Positions 27,501-31,433 of a stretch of DNA of 64,000 bases are shown in pieces. The stretch covers positions 31,144-95,143 of the forward strand of contig NZ_JACZCQ010000016.1 in NCBI RefSeq assembly GCF_014904705.1, in the 5' to 3' direction. Made by a program: the position numbers and the translations under genes. How positions within the stretch are numbered: position 1 is the first letter of the stretch; each line of letters begins with the position of its first letter. Origin of the DNA: Nisaea sediminum. Its GTDB lineage: Bacteria > Pseudomonadota > Alphaproteobacteria > Thalassobaculales > Thalassobaculaceae. The notes under the pieces were generated by a model. It did not search any database. It was not told the origin of the DNA and worked only from the letters and a program-made list of their open reading frames with translations.

Positions 27501-29338
27501 AATACGTTTCCGAGTTCTGAAACGACAAAACCGACGGCTGCGGCAGCAACGCTGGTGGTTATGTTCGCGCTACTGACGAGATTCTTCGAGAAATCGCCAC
27601 TCAGAAGCGACCGAGCTACATGCCCTCCGGCTGCACTACCTATAAAGCGGCCATACCGGGCGCCAATTTCTCCCGCGAGTTCCTCGCCGATCTCGCTGCC
27701 TAATCGACCGCCGAGGTAACTCGCCCCAGCGACGGCCGCAGCATTGACGAAAGCCGCCCCAAACTCCTTGAGAGCAGCTTCTGCGCTGATATCGTTGCTT
27801 GTAATGTTATCAAAATTCTTGTCGATTATCGAGGCAACCGTGCCGGCAAGGGAATTTACTGCGGAGTTAAAAGCAAGCTCGACTGCAGGATCGTCGAAAT
27901 TTACCAGCGAGGTAATAACGCCTGCTGCAAACCCGACCGCGAATTGTGCTCCGTCAACTGAATCGAATTCTATCGATTGCTCTTCGGGGTTACTTTGCTT
28001 AACAAGAACCTGATTTTCCGAGTCATAATTAAAGTAATCGATATCTACTTTGCCTGACTCTGAATTAAGAACCCGCTCTTCAACAACTCTTCCGTCGCTG
28101 AATTTCACTCCCAAGACTGTCGGGTTTTCTCCGGGCGCGCCTGGAATTCGCATTTCCGTCGAGGAACGCTCCCAAACCGACTGGCCAGAATCAAGACGCC
28201 CGGTAAATTTGTAACGCGTTATTGTCGGGACTTCACCAAACACAGGGTGATTAATTGAACCAACCTCGACCAAGAAATTTTGGTTGCCGCCGTCTCTAAT
28301 AAAATACCTAGGGCCTGCTTCGTAGGCACCACTGCCATAAGACTCTCCGAATGAGGCAGCGAAATAATCATTCAGACTGCCTTCCAAATTCCCATTTCTA
28401 TTGTCAATAATATTACTTAGAAAAAAATCCCTGACAGGAACCCTGTCCCCAAACAATGCAGAGACTACATTCTGCGCATTCGTCAGATCATTCCCGCCAA
28501 GACCAAAATTAAAACGCGAATCGAAGCCGACATTGACAGGATTTTCAATCGCGTCATTCCCCTCGCCGCCATAAATACTGTCATTTCCAGCCCCTCCCGA
28601 AACGGAATCGCTTCCACTTCCCGTTGCCAGCTCCGGAAATAAATACCCCTCACTTGCCTCGCAATATGAGGCAGCATTTTGCCAATGACCAACATTAGCA
28701 GCAACCTGACCAAGGTAATTATCAACCGAGCCAAAGGCACCAACAAATGTTTCCTTATCAAATACAATAAACGCTTGAGGTGCCTCAACCGGCTGCCCAG
28801 TTGCATCCGACGACACAAACAAATCATATATAAACTCTGCGGCCTGCTCTGCGGCCAAGCCAACACCATTTGCTGTATCAGCTACGAATTTTGAACCGTA
28901 AATAAATGTCGTACCGCCGGCGACGACACCACCCAAAGGCCCACCAGCCGCTGTCCCGGCTGTGGCAGCAGCTCCTGTCAAACCAATAACGACAACTTCA
29001 CCGCCTAAGGCATACGCGTTAGAAGCAACGATCCTGGCAGCACCTCCGATCCATTCACGCATCGGATCAACAGCATTTGAAATCTCTCCATATTCCTCCA
29101 CCGCATCAAATGCCGCGCCGAACGCGACACCAGCGTAACCTGCCCTACGGCTAAAATTTAAAAGATTAGGATTATTAAGTTTAGGTAACTTCTCGATACC
29201 GATAGGAAGTCCACCATTAACACTGTCAATTAGAGTATTAGTCGTCGCCGGCGTCTTCAATACCTCTAGAACTGCTTTCCCCGCATCAGAAAGATTTTGA
29301 ACAGCTTCATTTGCAGAATCATTGTTTGAGTCGGTCAC
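9590..29338 (-). CDS. Giant RTX (hemolysin-type calcium-binding repeat) protein
   Basis: One uninterrupted frame of about 6582 residues, an extreme length for the family. I choose the GTG start (V-T-D-S-N) with GGAG seven bases upstream; the frame extends 12 codons to a TTG. Layout: Gly/Ala-rich hydrophobic stretches near residues 98-150 and 510-590; GGxGxDxLxG RTX nonapeptide arrays from about 980 to 6230; a Calx-beta-like domain near 2660-2760; two copies of a jelly-roll-like non-RTX domain near 3790-3945 and 4333-4490; then an EF-hand-like segment (VLDLDGDGIEL) and a very acidic C-terminus. About 16 modules contain variants of DLSRFHDVEEVRLEDGT. There is no signal peptide. As last gene after hlyB-hlyD-like genes it is the obvious type I secretion substrate, probably a surface or extracellular adhesin; function unproven. 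The first 1000 codons are AT-richer than the arrays. Confidence 0.93.
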   Translation of the reverse strand: MTDSNNDSANEAVQNLSDAGKAVLEVLKTPATTNTLIDSVNGGLPIGIEKLPKLNNPNLLNFSRRAGYAGVAFGAAFDAVEEYGEISNAVDPMREWIGGAARIVASNAYALGGEVVVIGLTGAAATAGTAAGGPLGGVVAGGTTFIYGSKFVADTANGVGLAAEQAAEFIYDLFVSSDATGQPVEAPQAFIVFDKETFVGAFGSVDNYLGQVAANVGHWQNAASYCEASEGYLFPELATGSGSDSVSGGAGNDSIYGGEGNDAIENPVNVGFDSRFNFGLGGNDLTNAQNVVSALFGDRVPVRDFFLSNIIDNRNGNLEGSLNDYFAASFGESYGSGAYEAGPRYFIRDGGNQNFLVEVGSINHPVFGEVPTITRYKFTGRLDSGQSVWERSSTEMRIPGAPGENPTVLGVKFSDGRVVEERVLNSESGKVDIDYFNYDSENQVLVKQSNPEEQSIEFDSVDGAQFAVGFAAGVITSLVNFDDPAVELAFNSAVNSLAGTVASIIDKNFDNITSNDISAEAALKEFGAAFVNAAAVAGASYLGGRLGSEIGEELAGEIGARYGRFIGSAAGGHVARSLLSGDFSKNLVSSANITTSVAAAAVGFVVSELGNVLDIDTGATNAMSTAASTITSLMLAGAPTGLTIGFAVASFAVVAAQEFFAEKPLASVSLGFDNDGELGLLSYTVRDDGPIQSLENMASSVANIVNEVLAVASAEANSLHLYDMGVNFREDEYIASFVRHDDFYDELFYVPTNEDGTEGHFERQNDLVKNPDYRPPNENDDGFGTQFIPREYYLVDPETGERVVGESALEEAAEKKYEIHKQKYNEAQSTTGDNDIPGLDVVRSTALLREDHEDADDEPLTIIDSMVIGTLKGLEYTSGSPFVLKLIQSTEDDTSIASFLVDLTTTQLFENYLLNQAEIDAIRQNDAGSEIANQWESVISRAEELGLTEVSMRDAITWWATASLRVPQRDYDLEKTLTETSGGSEANILTGTDGRDIIYGNESDDTIYGDIGSIYTKGAADTLYGGQGNDVVYGNRGDDDLHGNLGDDLLYGGQGLDVINGGGGHDTAYGNDGWDTVSGGEGNDLLYGNQGSDDLFGNNGNDTLYGGKDGDWIDGMADDDVAYGGLGGDKVFGGSGNDTLHGEYDDDTVSGGDGDDLIYGNQQDDYLAGDDGDDTLYGGQDDDTLKGGAGADVLYGGEGVDAVSYEDNDVAIYVNLDGSTPTITGGNAAGDTFHDIEGAVGTNFDDTMHGNGVANHFEGGAGNDTVYARGGADTVDGGAGDDVLYGGFIVEDSVNGDDHASDSLNGGSGNDLVYGNHGDDLLSGGEGVDTLYGGGENDLIYGNQGTDLIVGGEGNDRAFGGQDEDTILGDAGDDTLQGNMGADQVFGGTGNDVVYGNQGDDTVSGGDGMDIVYGGADNDVAAGEAGADVVYGNKGNDTLNGGLDNDTLYGGQDQDLVGGDEGDDVLYGNKGFDTLDGGAGADTLYGGEHNDLIAGQEGADLAYGNHGDDTLYGGTQGAGQGGADSDTLYGGQGDDLVYGNQGDDHLEGNLGHDTIFGGGGDDTLLGGAGNDVLEGGAGSDLIDGGEGIDRVSYAHATSGVVAGIGLQSGFTDADTLLSIEELEGSAHSDHLQGSDLGDKILGGGGDDFMVGHDGSDTMSGGEGDDLVRGGTGADVVYGNQGNDTLHGGYAHVDTTAGGQISEDFSDDTLFGGQGNDVVYGNQGSDWLNGNAGDDTLYGGQQDDAVLGQDGSDVLVGGKGFAFLDGGNQGDIYRFTRNFITGDQAALVIYDSGSDSDTDVLELVGFSRNDVVLHQDESVLTVYTEGGGELQLIGNTIEQIRFVDEAGNDLGGTITNGLLPGFGPFTGGTPPSMQSGGVPHAGGGGTYLGSGNQYWSAGNGSDLVYGNGGNDTIHGNGGNDSLYGGRDSDQLHGGNDQDLIHGNAGADLLAGDDGDDTLLGHSDPDNPYNEDNASDTLHGGNGNDLGFGNGGNDYLFGESGNDRLYGNQGNDVIEGNEGNDSLFGGQGSDNVHGGQDSDTVFGNDGADVVNGGSGDDLVYGNADNDTLFGGEGSDTLFGGGGSDRVSGDAGTDTLVDGLGDDTLDGGEGSDVIVISGNGVDLGTNVVQDLGGVYDYDIVQFEGSKNDYSITKNADGHLVVTSNLGRGSTVLQSYEVEHIVFVDDLNAGRMAGNGAFSKESTFALDQYKITQLSLDFAAEGRSTAEFAEQVKRYLDGTDSWENDYGTSDGTTASAYSGINSTLRTDGSYTALLGNTGDDSLYGFNGEETLSGGAGADLLLAGSGADLLDGGLGDDVLNGEEGDDALAGGDGADLLKGGDGSDTLDGGDGADVLDGGARADLISGGAGDDTVLGGDGADTIDGGEGTDLVDYAESEEAVQVDLESGVGSYGDADEDSYSGIENVNGSAHDDTLIGSDGGNMLDGGAGNDALSGGVGEDSLIGGTGADTLQGGAGADTLDGGDGIDAADYSQAESAVSVDLASGSGLVGEAEGDVLSGIENLIGGVGDDTLAGDAGANEISGGDGADLISGAAGDDTLDGGDGDDTLVGGAGNDIATGGAGADLFVLAADGSGSAEIADFDADAGDRLALDMADAAAETAAILDIIANQTLFDGDAVFDAGGALQTVSGLGRALTTEDFGFGRFIIEAASDTVSEGDGQAYFIIRREGDVSRAASVDLGFSDGSNTAVAGTDYDVPTETTVSFAKGERAKTVSVNLRDNGRIDGQSVMLTVALTNAVLGIIEGASADITIDDMLGEAVTGTEGDDLLSGDAGANFMSGAGGNDTLLGMEGGDRLIGNEGDDSLDGGDDDDFLEGNGGADTLVGGAGNDFVSYENDTIGVSVDLETGQASGGDAEGDSLSGFEGVVGGSGNDTLVGSAGDDTLLAGSGDDLLGDGAGNDSIVGGDGNDTVQAGAGSDTIRGGAGTDAVDYSQSSNGVTVDLGSGSGSGGDADGDVISDVEVVIGSDVGDNVVGSGLDETLSGGAGDDSLVGGAGADLLDGGDGADSLEGGAGADTLVGGAGNDTLDGGGDADLVSAGDGDDLIYDDGVDTIYGGVGNDTVYVSDISDLFRILEVEEIRLLDGTLVLAGTDTADSLTGSSGADYVAGQAGDDIVDGAAGDDTIYGGAGSDTIHGGAGNDVIHDDGLDVIYGGDGHDVVYTTDASDLSRFHDVEEIRVDDGSVVTFASGVAETLIGSAGVDTIFAGGGADLVSGADGDDVLYGEGGLDTLDGGAGDDTIDGGNDANVIYGGAGNDLIYDDGENTIDGGDGYDIVHLRGGAWDLERYTNVEVIRHDFVGALVIGTSGDDTLDASGLNDGEEYQVTAGEGDDFIIGGSGFGRIYADDGDDVIYDLYGGDVPQDEDTDEINGGDGYDIVFTTGSLAAVDGQIDNDVEEIVEVTADQALVVGSMTADTVSGNAGADYLHGRSGNDVLDGGTGDDGVNGGLGDDTLYGGAGNDTLYGGAGNDVLHDDGSDIVYGGDGSDTVFTSDASDTSRFHDVEEVRLADGTYVHVSDIDGNSFTGSSDAELAIGNSTADSLDGGAGNDTLSGGDGDDTLIGGAGSDTLVGGAGNDVFYDDGLDAVYGGDGTDIVYTSDISDLSRFHEVEEIRLQDGTLVVSGSDTAESLLGSEADDILVGGSGSDTLYGGAGADTVSGGSGNDVIYDDGLDVVYGGDGVDVVYTSDASDLSRFHDVEEVRLDDGTLVQVGADGTDTLVGTSGPDLMSGGAGNDVLLGGDGNDTLDGGLGDDTLEGGAGADVLYGDTDPGATGDLSGGYGDLTVWGNQTGLSVSASGGGIYSVQEDSSNNYHHLGQVIAGADTTQSMTASFVVRGVSRSTLVLNLREDATSGNHSATFDMSDDSYRDLTSGVSMTAGIRDLGDDWHQVWVTVPAGEFTSTPTAYLASYDVTAEAWPRPGTGLTVFEVRDFQFEYGLAEPTVPAAFSGDDVVTYENSDVGVSVDLSAGMGTGGHAEGDTLVGIEGVIGSAYDDTLTGDGDANTLSGGLGADSLNGGAGDDLLDGGAGADTLDGGAGADSLLGGEGDDSLAGGDDADTVSGGAGNDTLDGGAGADIVAGGDGADQISGGDGDDEVSGDAGDDLVDGGLGNDYLVGGEGNDLLSGGDGVDTLIGGEGTDTLSGGAGTDIVAGGDGADQISGGDGDDEVSGDAGDDVVDGGSGNDLLLGGSGSDTLYGGAGADTVSGGSGNDVIYDDGLDVIYGGDGVDVVYTSDASDLSRFRDVEEVRLDDGTLVQVGADGTDTLVGTSGPDLMSGGAGNDVLLGGDGNDTLDGGLGDDTLEGGAGADVLYGDTDPGATGDLSGGYGDLTVWGNQTGLSVSASGGGIYSVQEDSSNNYHHLGQVIAGADTTQSMTASFVVRGVSRSTLVLNLREDATSGNHSATFDMSDDSYRDLTSGVSMTAGIRDLGDDWHQVWVTVPAGEFTSTPTAYLASYDVTAEAWPRPGTGLTVFEVRDFQFEYGLAEPTVPAAFSGDDVVTYENSDVGVSVDLSAGMGTGGHAEGDTLVGIEGVIGSAYDDTLTGDGDANTLSGGLGADSLNGGAGDDLLDGGAGADTLDGGAGADSLLGGEGDDSLAGGDDADTVSGGAGNDTLDGGAGADIVAGGDGADQISGGDGDDEVSGDAGDDLVDGGLGNDYLVGGEGNDLLSGGDGVDTLIGGEGTDTLSGGAGNDIAYDDGVDVIDGGDGYDIVYTTAGTDLSRFQNVEEVRLEDGSSFSFIQGTEGADSLVGEDVYPGDYIDAGAGDDTVLGLSGDDLLYGGLGNDSMNGGYGADTLYGGEGSDTLEGFDYQDVLYGGTGDDVVDGGIGTDTLYGGEGDDVLSGGSGGDTLSGGAGDDTLDGGMGTDHHSGVTSDLLDGGEGNDVLSGGDGADTLSGGVGDDLLVGGVDADILDGGDGNDAVDYTQSSGAVTVDLGSGTGSGGDAQGDVISSVEIVTGSAGGDAIAGSGHDETLYGGSGDDSLSGGAGADVLDGGADDDVLSGGDGADTLLGGSGNDTLSGGAEADVLDGGADDDVLSGGDGVDTLLGGSGNDTLSGGAEADLISAGDGDDVIYDDGLDVIYGGDGVDVVYTADLTDLSRFHEVEEVRLEDGTLVIQGTEGADSLVGEDVYPGDYIDAGAGDDTVLGLSGDDLLYGGLGNDSMNGGYGADTLYGGEGADTLEGFDYQDVLYGGTGDDVVDGGIGTDTLYGGEGDDVLSGGSGGDTLSGGAGDDTLDGGMGTDHHSGVTSDLLDGGEGNDVLSGGDGADTLSGGAGADTVSGGAGDDVIYADGQDVVYGGDGFDVAYVTEMPVPSQFYDVEVVYWDGLNITVGTDQADSLLPLQAAIAGAGDDYIAGGFGARLYYGGDGNDTLEGGSGGINTLYGDAGDDLVSGRDYAQDLLYGDDGSDTLIGGDKEDTLYGGADSDLLDGGTGNDILNGGAGVDIVSAGSGDDVIYDDGLDVVYGGDGQDTVVTSDASDLSRFHDIEVVQLEDGTSVTTGTSAGDTVYGSAASDVFALGSGNDAVALGAGDDVAYGGSGNDSVWGEGGSDTLYGGSGNDTLSGWAGNDLIYGGEGDDILSGQEDDDTIYGGAGADLIDGGSGNDLIHADGLDTVYGGAGSDTVVTSEIGDLSRFHDVEEVRLEDGTVVQTGTSGADLLDGGSAGDLIDGGAGDDSINGLDGDDTIYGGSGSDTISGGAGNDVIHDDGLDVVYGGDGQDTVVTSDISDLSRFHDVEEVRLEDGTVVQTGTSGADLLDGSSGGDLIQGGSGNDSINGLDGSDTLYGGDGDDYLAGGATGADVMEGGAGDDALYGGYENDSLSGGSGNDFVHGGLNDDHLEGGDGDDIVVGEHGSDEVSGGAGSDTLYGDHGAYQIDGAGSGNDTLDGGAGSDIVSAGAGDDVIYDDGLDVVYGGDGQDTVILSEMTAGTDLTRYHDVEEVRLEDGTVVQFGTDGADSLIGGVGNDLIHGGTGNDWISSAAGADTLYGGAGDDYVAGGAGGQNLVDGGDGADTVWGSDLGDTVSGGDGNDWLGGFHGNDTLYGGAGVDTVSGGSGDDVIYDDGLDVVYGGDGQDTVVTSDASDLSRFHDIEVVQLEDGTSVTTGTSAGDTVYGSAASDVFALGSGNDAVALGAGDDVAYGGSGNDSVWGEGGSDTLYGGSGNDTLSGWAGNDLIYGGEGDDILSGQEDDDTIYGGAGADLIDGGSGNDLIHADGLDTVYGGAGSDTVYIDHAYGSAVSKAAGASSLTLDFNSGNVVEVVNDVETIVFTDQTFTYSELETAINTVDPLVLDLDGDGIELISLSESAAYFDMNVDGTAERTGWVSGDDALLAIDRNGDGIINNLSELFSEYFAPDEASTGFTALATLDENGDAAINRDDAEFAQLLLWRDINENGQSEDGELRSLEDAGIVEISLATEALGGEVDGNTIETVGTYTNSSGETGTAADVRFAFEAGSEEAAELAQEQEDGEVGAGEIFDEDAEGAADADPDIEEEGTENAEEDGALEEIEPASFLTETGEENSDDSADQSSEDDAEFAEIAGQMTDAMSVFDITPADSENSVDAVPEVPVIVEDTDETDLGVAA
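10656..12976. repeat. 518-bp direct repeat inside the RTX gene
   Basis: Positions 10656-11173 recur at 12459-12976, offset 1803 bp (601 codons), with no difference that I could see. The copies encode the same run of RTX modules ending in the same DLSRFHDIEVVQLEDG module, so the duplication is in frame. Confidence 0.85.
13509..15108. repeat. 475-bp direct repeat inside the RTX gene
   Basis: Positions 13509-13983 recur at 14634-15108, offset 1125 bp (375 codons), with only scattered single-base differences. Both copies encode the stretch containing VGEDVYPGDYIDAGAGDD and MGTDHHSG. It is older than the 1311-bp repeat, judging by the substitutions. Confidence 0.85.
15266..18208. repeat. 1311-bp near-tandem repeat with 1632-bp period inside the RTX gene
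   Basis: Positions 15266-16576 and 16898-18208 appear identical over 1311 bp, followed by diverged but related sequence, giving a 1632-bp (544-codon) period. Each copy carries RTX arrays plus one non-RTX domain of about 155 residues (around GDLTVWGNQTGLSVSASGG to FEVRDFQFEYGL) that looks like a carbohydrate-binding-type jelly roll. Period and edges keep the frame. Confidence 0.9.
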
Positions 29339-29384
29339 GACATTCTCCACTAAAATAAGAAAATTATATTCCAATATTTTTCAA

Positions 29385-29720
29385 TTACGGCCCATATCGA
29401 ATTCGAAGTAACTTGACCACCAACCAATTAAACGGCGATAAAACAAAGCAAAAGAATACAGAAATTACCCACCTTATAAATATGTAATTTATATCCTCCA
29501 AAACAAATTCAAACCCCTCCCTTTTTGAAAAACACGAAATCAATAAAAGGGACGCCAACATGCAAATAAACCAATACTTTGAGAATTTCTTATTAACTAA
29601 ATCTGAAAAAAATTTAACCCCATAAGCAAAATATATTAATATTAAAACAAAAAATGCGCCTTCATGGAGAAACTCATAAAGCGTATAACTTCCTTTATAT
29701 GCTTCATCAAAAAGACTCAT
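29385..29720 (-). CDS. Small membrane protein between T1SS and RTX genes
   Basis: A 111-residue protein starting MSLFDEAYKGSYTLYE, with about three hydrophobic segments (FFVLILIYFAYGVKFF, WFICMLASLLLISCF, WVISVFFCFVLSPFNW) and a basic tail. Its ATG overlaps the HlyD stop codon as ATGA, a sign of translational coupling, and the RTX gene follows 46 bp later. It is strikingly AT-rich compared with the GC-rich hlyD-like gene. I do not recognise the family. The position suggests a role tied to the RTX protein, for example immunity, assembly or inner-membrane retention, but that is inference only. Confidence 0.75.
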   Translation of the reverse strand: MSLFDEAYKGSYTLYEFLHEGAFFVLILIYFAYGVKFFSDLVNKKFSKYWFICMLASLLLISCFSKREGFEFVLEDINYIFIRWVISVFFCFVLSPFNWLVVKLLRIRYGP

Positions 29721-31363
29721 CGTTCTCGCATCCCTTCGCGTGCATAGCGCAGCACCGGCTGCAGCACGTATTCCAACACCCGTCTTTCCCCCGTCAGCAG
29801 GTCTGCCGTCACCGACATGCCCGGCACCAGACGCACGTCCCGTCCGTCGACGCGGAGATGCTCGCGCTCCAGTTCGATCCGTGCGGTGTAGGACAGCATC
29901 TGCGGCGCCGCCTGCGGGCCGCTGGTCGCCGCGCCCGGGGCGCCGGCGGCGTTGTTCGCGTCCTGCGGCACCACGGCGTCGGCGCTGAGGCTGACGACTT
30001 TCCCCTCGATGCTGCCGTAGCGCATGTAGTTGAAGGCATCGACCTTCACCGCCGCGCGCTGGCCGATCTCGATGAAGCCGATATCCCGGTTGGTCACCGT
30101 CGCCTCGACCGTGAGGCGGGCCTCCTCCGGCACGATGCGCATCAGCGCCGTGCCCGGCTGCACATAGCCGCCGAGCGTGTGCACGGCGAGGCCGGTCACC
30201 TCGCCCGCGACCGGCGCGGCAAGGGTCAGGCGGCCGACCCGGTCGCGCGCCTTGATCTGTTCCTGGCCGGCCGCGCTTTCCCGCTGCCGCGCCTCGTTCA
30301 GCTTGCGCTGCGTCTCCGCCTCGAAGGCGAGCAGCAGGTTGGCCGCCGTCGCCTCCGCGCTGGCGAGGGTCGCCGTCGCCTCCGCGATCCGGCTTTCCAG
30401 GATCAGCGCCTGGTGCTGGGTCTCCAGCAGCACCTGCTCGTGCTCGAGATAGACGGATTTCTGTGTCAGCTGCTTCTCGAAGAGGATGCGCTGGCCCGCG
30501 ACCCGTTCGGTCAAGAGCGGCAGGACGGCGCGGACCTTCGCCTGCTCGGCGCGGAGCGAGGCCAGCGTCGCGCGCGCCCGGGCCGCGTCCTTCGCCGCCC
30601 GTTCGCGCTCGCCCGTCAGCGCCGCCCATTCCGCCCGCAGCACCGCGAGCGCCTCCGCAACCTCGTGCTCCGCCGCCCCTTCCGGCATCGCGAAGACCTC
30701 GTCCGGTGCGAGCGGCGCGCCGCCACCCGCAAGCGCCGCCGCACCGATCAGCGCCTCGTGCCGGGCGACGTCGAGCCGGGCCGCCGTCCATTCGCGGGTC
30801 AGTTTCTCGAGATCGGCGCCGCTCTCCGTCGGGTCGAGCGAGAGCAGCGGATCGCCGGCCTGCACATGGGCCCCGTCCTCGACATGGATCATCCGCACGA
30901 TGCCCGGCAGGCTGCTTTCCACCACCTTCACCTTGCCGCCGGGCACGATCTTGCCCGGTGCCGCGACCACGATGTCGAGATGGCCGAACCAGGCCCAGAT
31001 CCCGGCGAGCAGCAGCATCCCCGCCATGATGGCGGGCAGGGTGAGCAGCAGCCGCGAGGGCGGCGCGACCGCCGCCTCGACCCGGCTGGCGAGGAAGGCG
31101 TCGTGCAGGTCCTTCAGATCGTCATGGCCGAGGGCATCGCCGCCGCCGGCACTTGCCGCAGCGGGAGGAATCGCCGGGGTCCCGGGCGGCGTGCCACCCG
31201 CTGCGGCAGCCCGGAGTGCAGCGGCAGCGGCCTCGGGAACCGCGCCCTCCGCTCCGGCGCCGGCAGCGGGGGCATGCACGGACGCATCGCCCGCCGCCGC
31301 GCGTTCACGGGCGAGCTCTTCCGCCGAGATCCGTCTTGGCACTATGCGGGCGATTTCCGCCAT
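29717..31363 (-). CDS. HlyD-type membrane fusion protein of a type I secretion system
   Basis: About 548 residues from the chosen ATG (MAEIARIVPRR); a TTG start 20 codons upstream cannot be excluded. It has a proline/alanine-rich cytoplasmic N-terminus, one transmembrane segment (LLTLPAIMAGMLLLAGIWAW), a lipoyl-like half (VVVAAPGKIVPGGKVKVVES), a long coiled-coil region rich in Ala/Glu/Arg, and the HlyD C-terminal beta domain with VEATVTNRDIGFIEIGQ. The adaptor bridges the inner-membrane ABC exporter to an outer-membrane TolC channel, which is not encoded in this window. It lies 70 bp downstream of the ABC gene and is coupled to the small membrane gene. Confidence 0.92.
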   Translation of the reverse strand: MAEIARIVPRRISAEELARERAAAGDASVHAPAAGAGAEGAVPEAAAAALRAAAAGGTPPGTPAIPPAAASAGGGDALGHDDLKDLHDAFLASRVEAAVAPPSRLLLTLPAIMAGMLLLAGIWAWFGHLDIVVAAPGKIVPGGKVKVVESSLPGIVRMIHVEDGAHVQAGDPLLSLDPTESGADLEKLTREWTAARLDVARHEALIGAAALAGGGAPLAPDEVFAMPEGAAEHEVAEALAVLRAEWAALTGERERAAKDAARARATLASLRAEQAKVRAVLPLLTERVAGQRILFEKQLTQKSVYLEHEQVLLETQHQALILESRIAEATATLASAEATAANLLLAFEAETQRKLNEARQRESAAGQEQIKARDRVGRLTLAAPVAGEVTGLAVHTLGGYVQPGTALMRIVPEEARLTVEATVTNRDIGFIEIGQRAAVKVDAFNYMRYGSIEGKVVSLSADAVVPQDANNAAGAPGAATSGPQAAPQMLSYTARIELEREHLRVDGRDVRLVPGMSVTADLLTGERRVLEYVLQPVLRYAREGMRER

Positions 31364-31433
31364 GCCGTCCCCAACTCTGCCGCCGCCGCCCGGAGCCGCC
31401 GGGCGAATGCGGGATTTCCCCAATGACCGGGCG

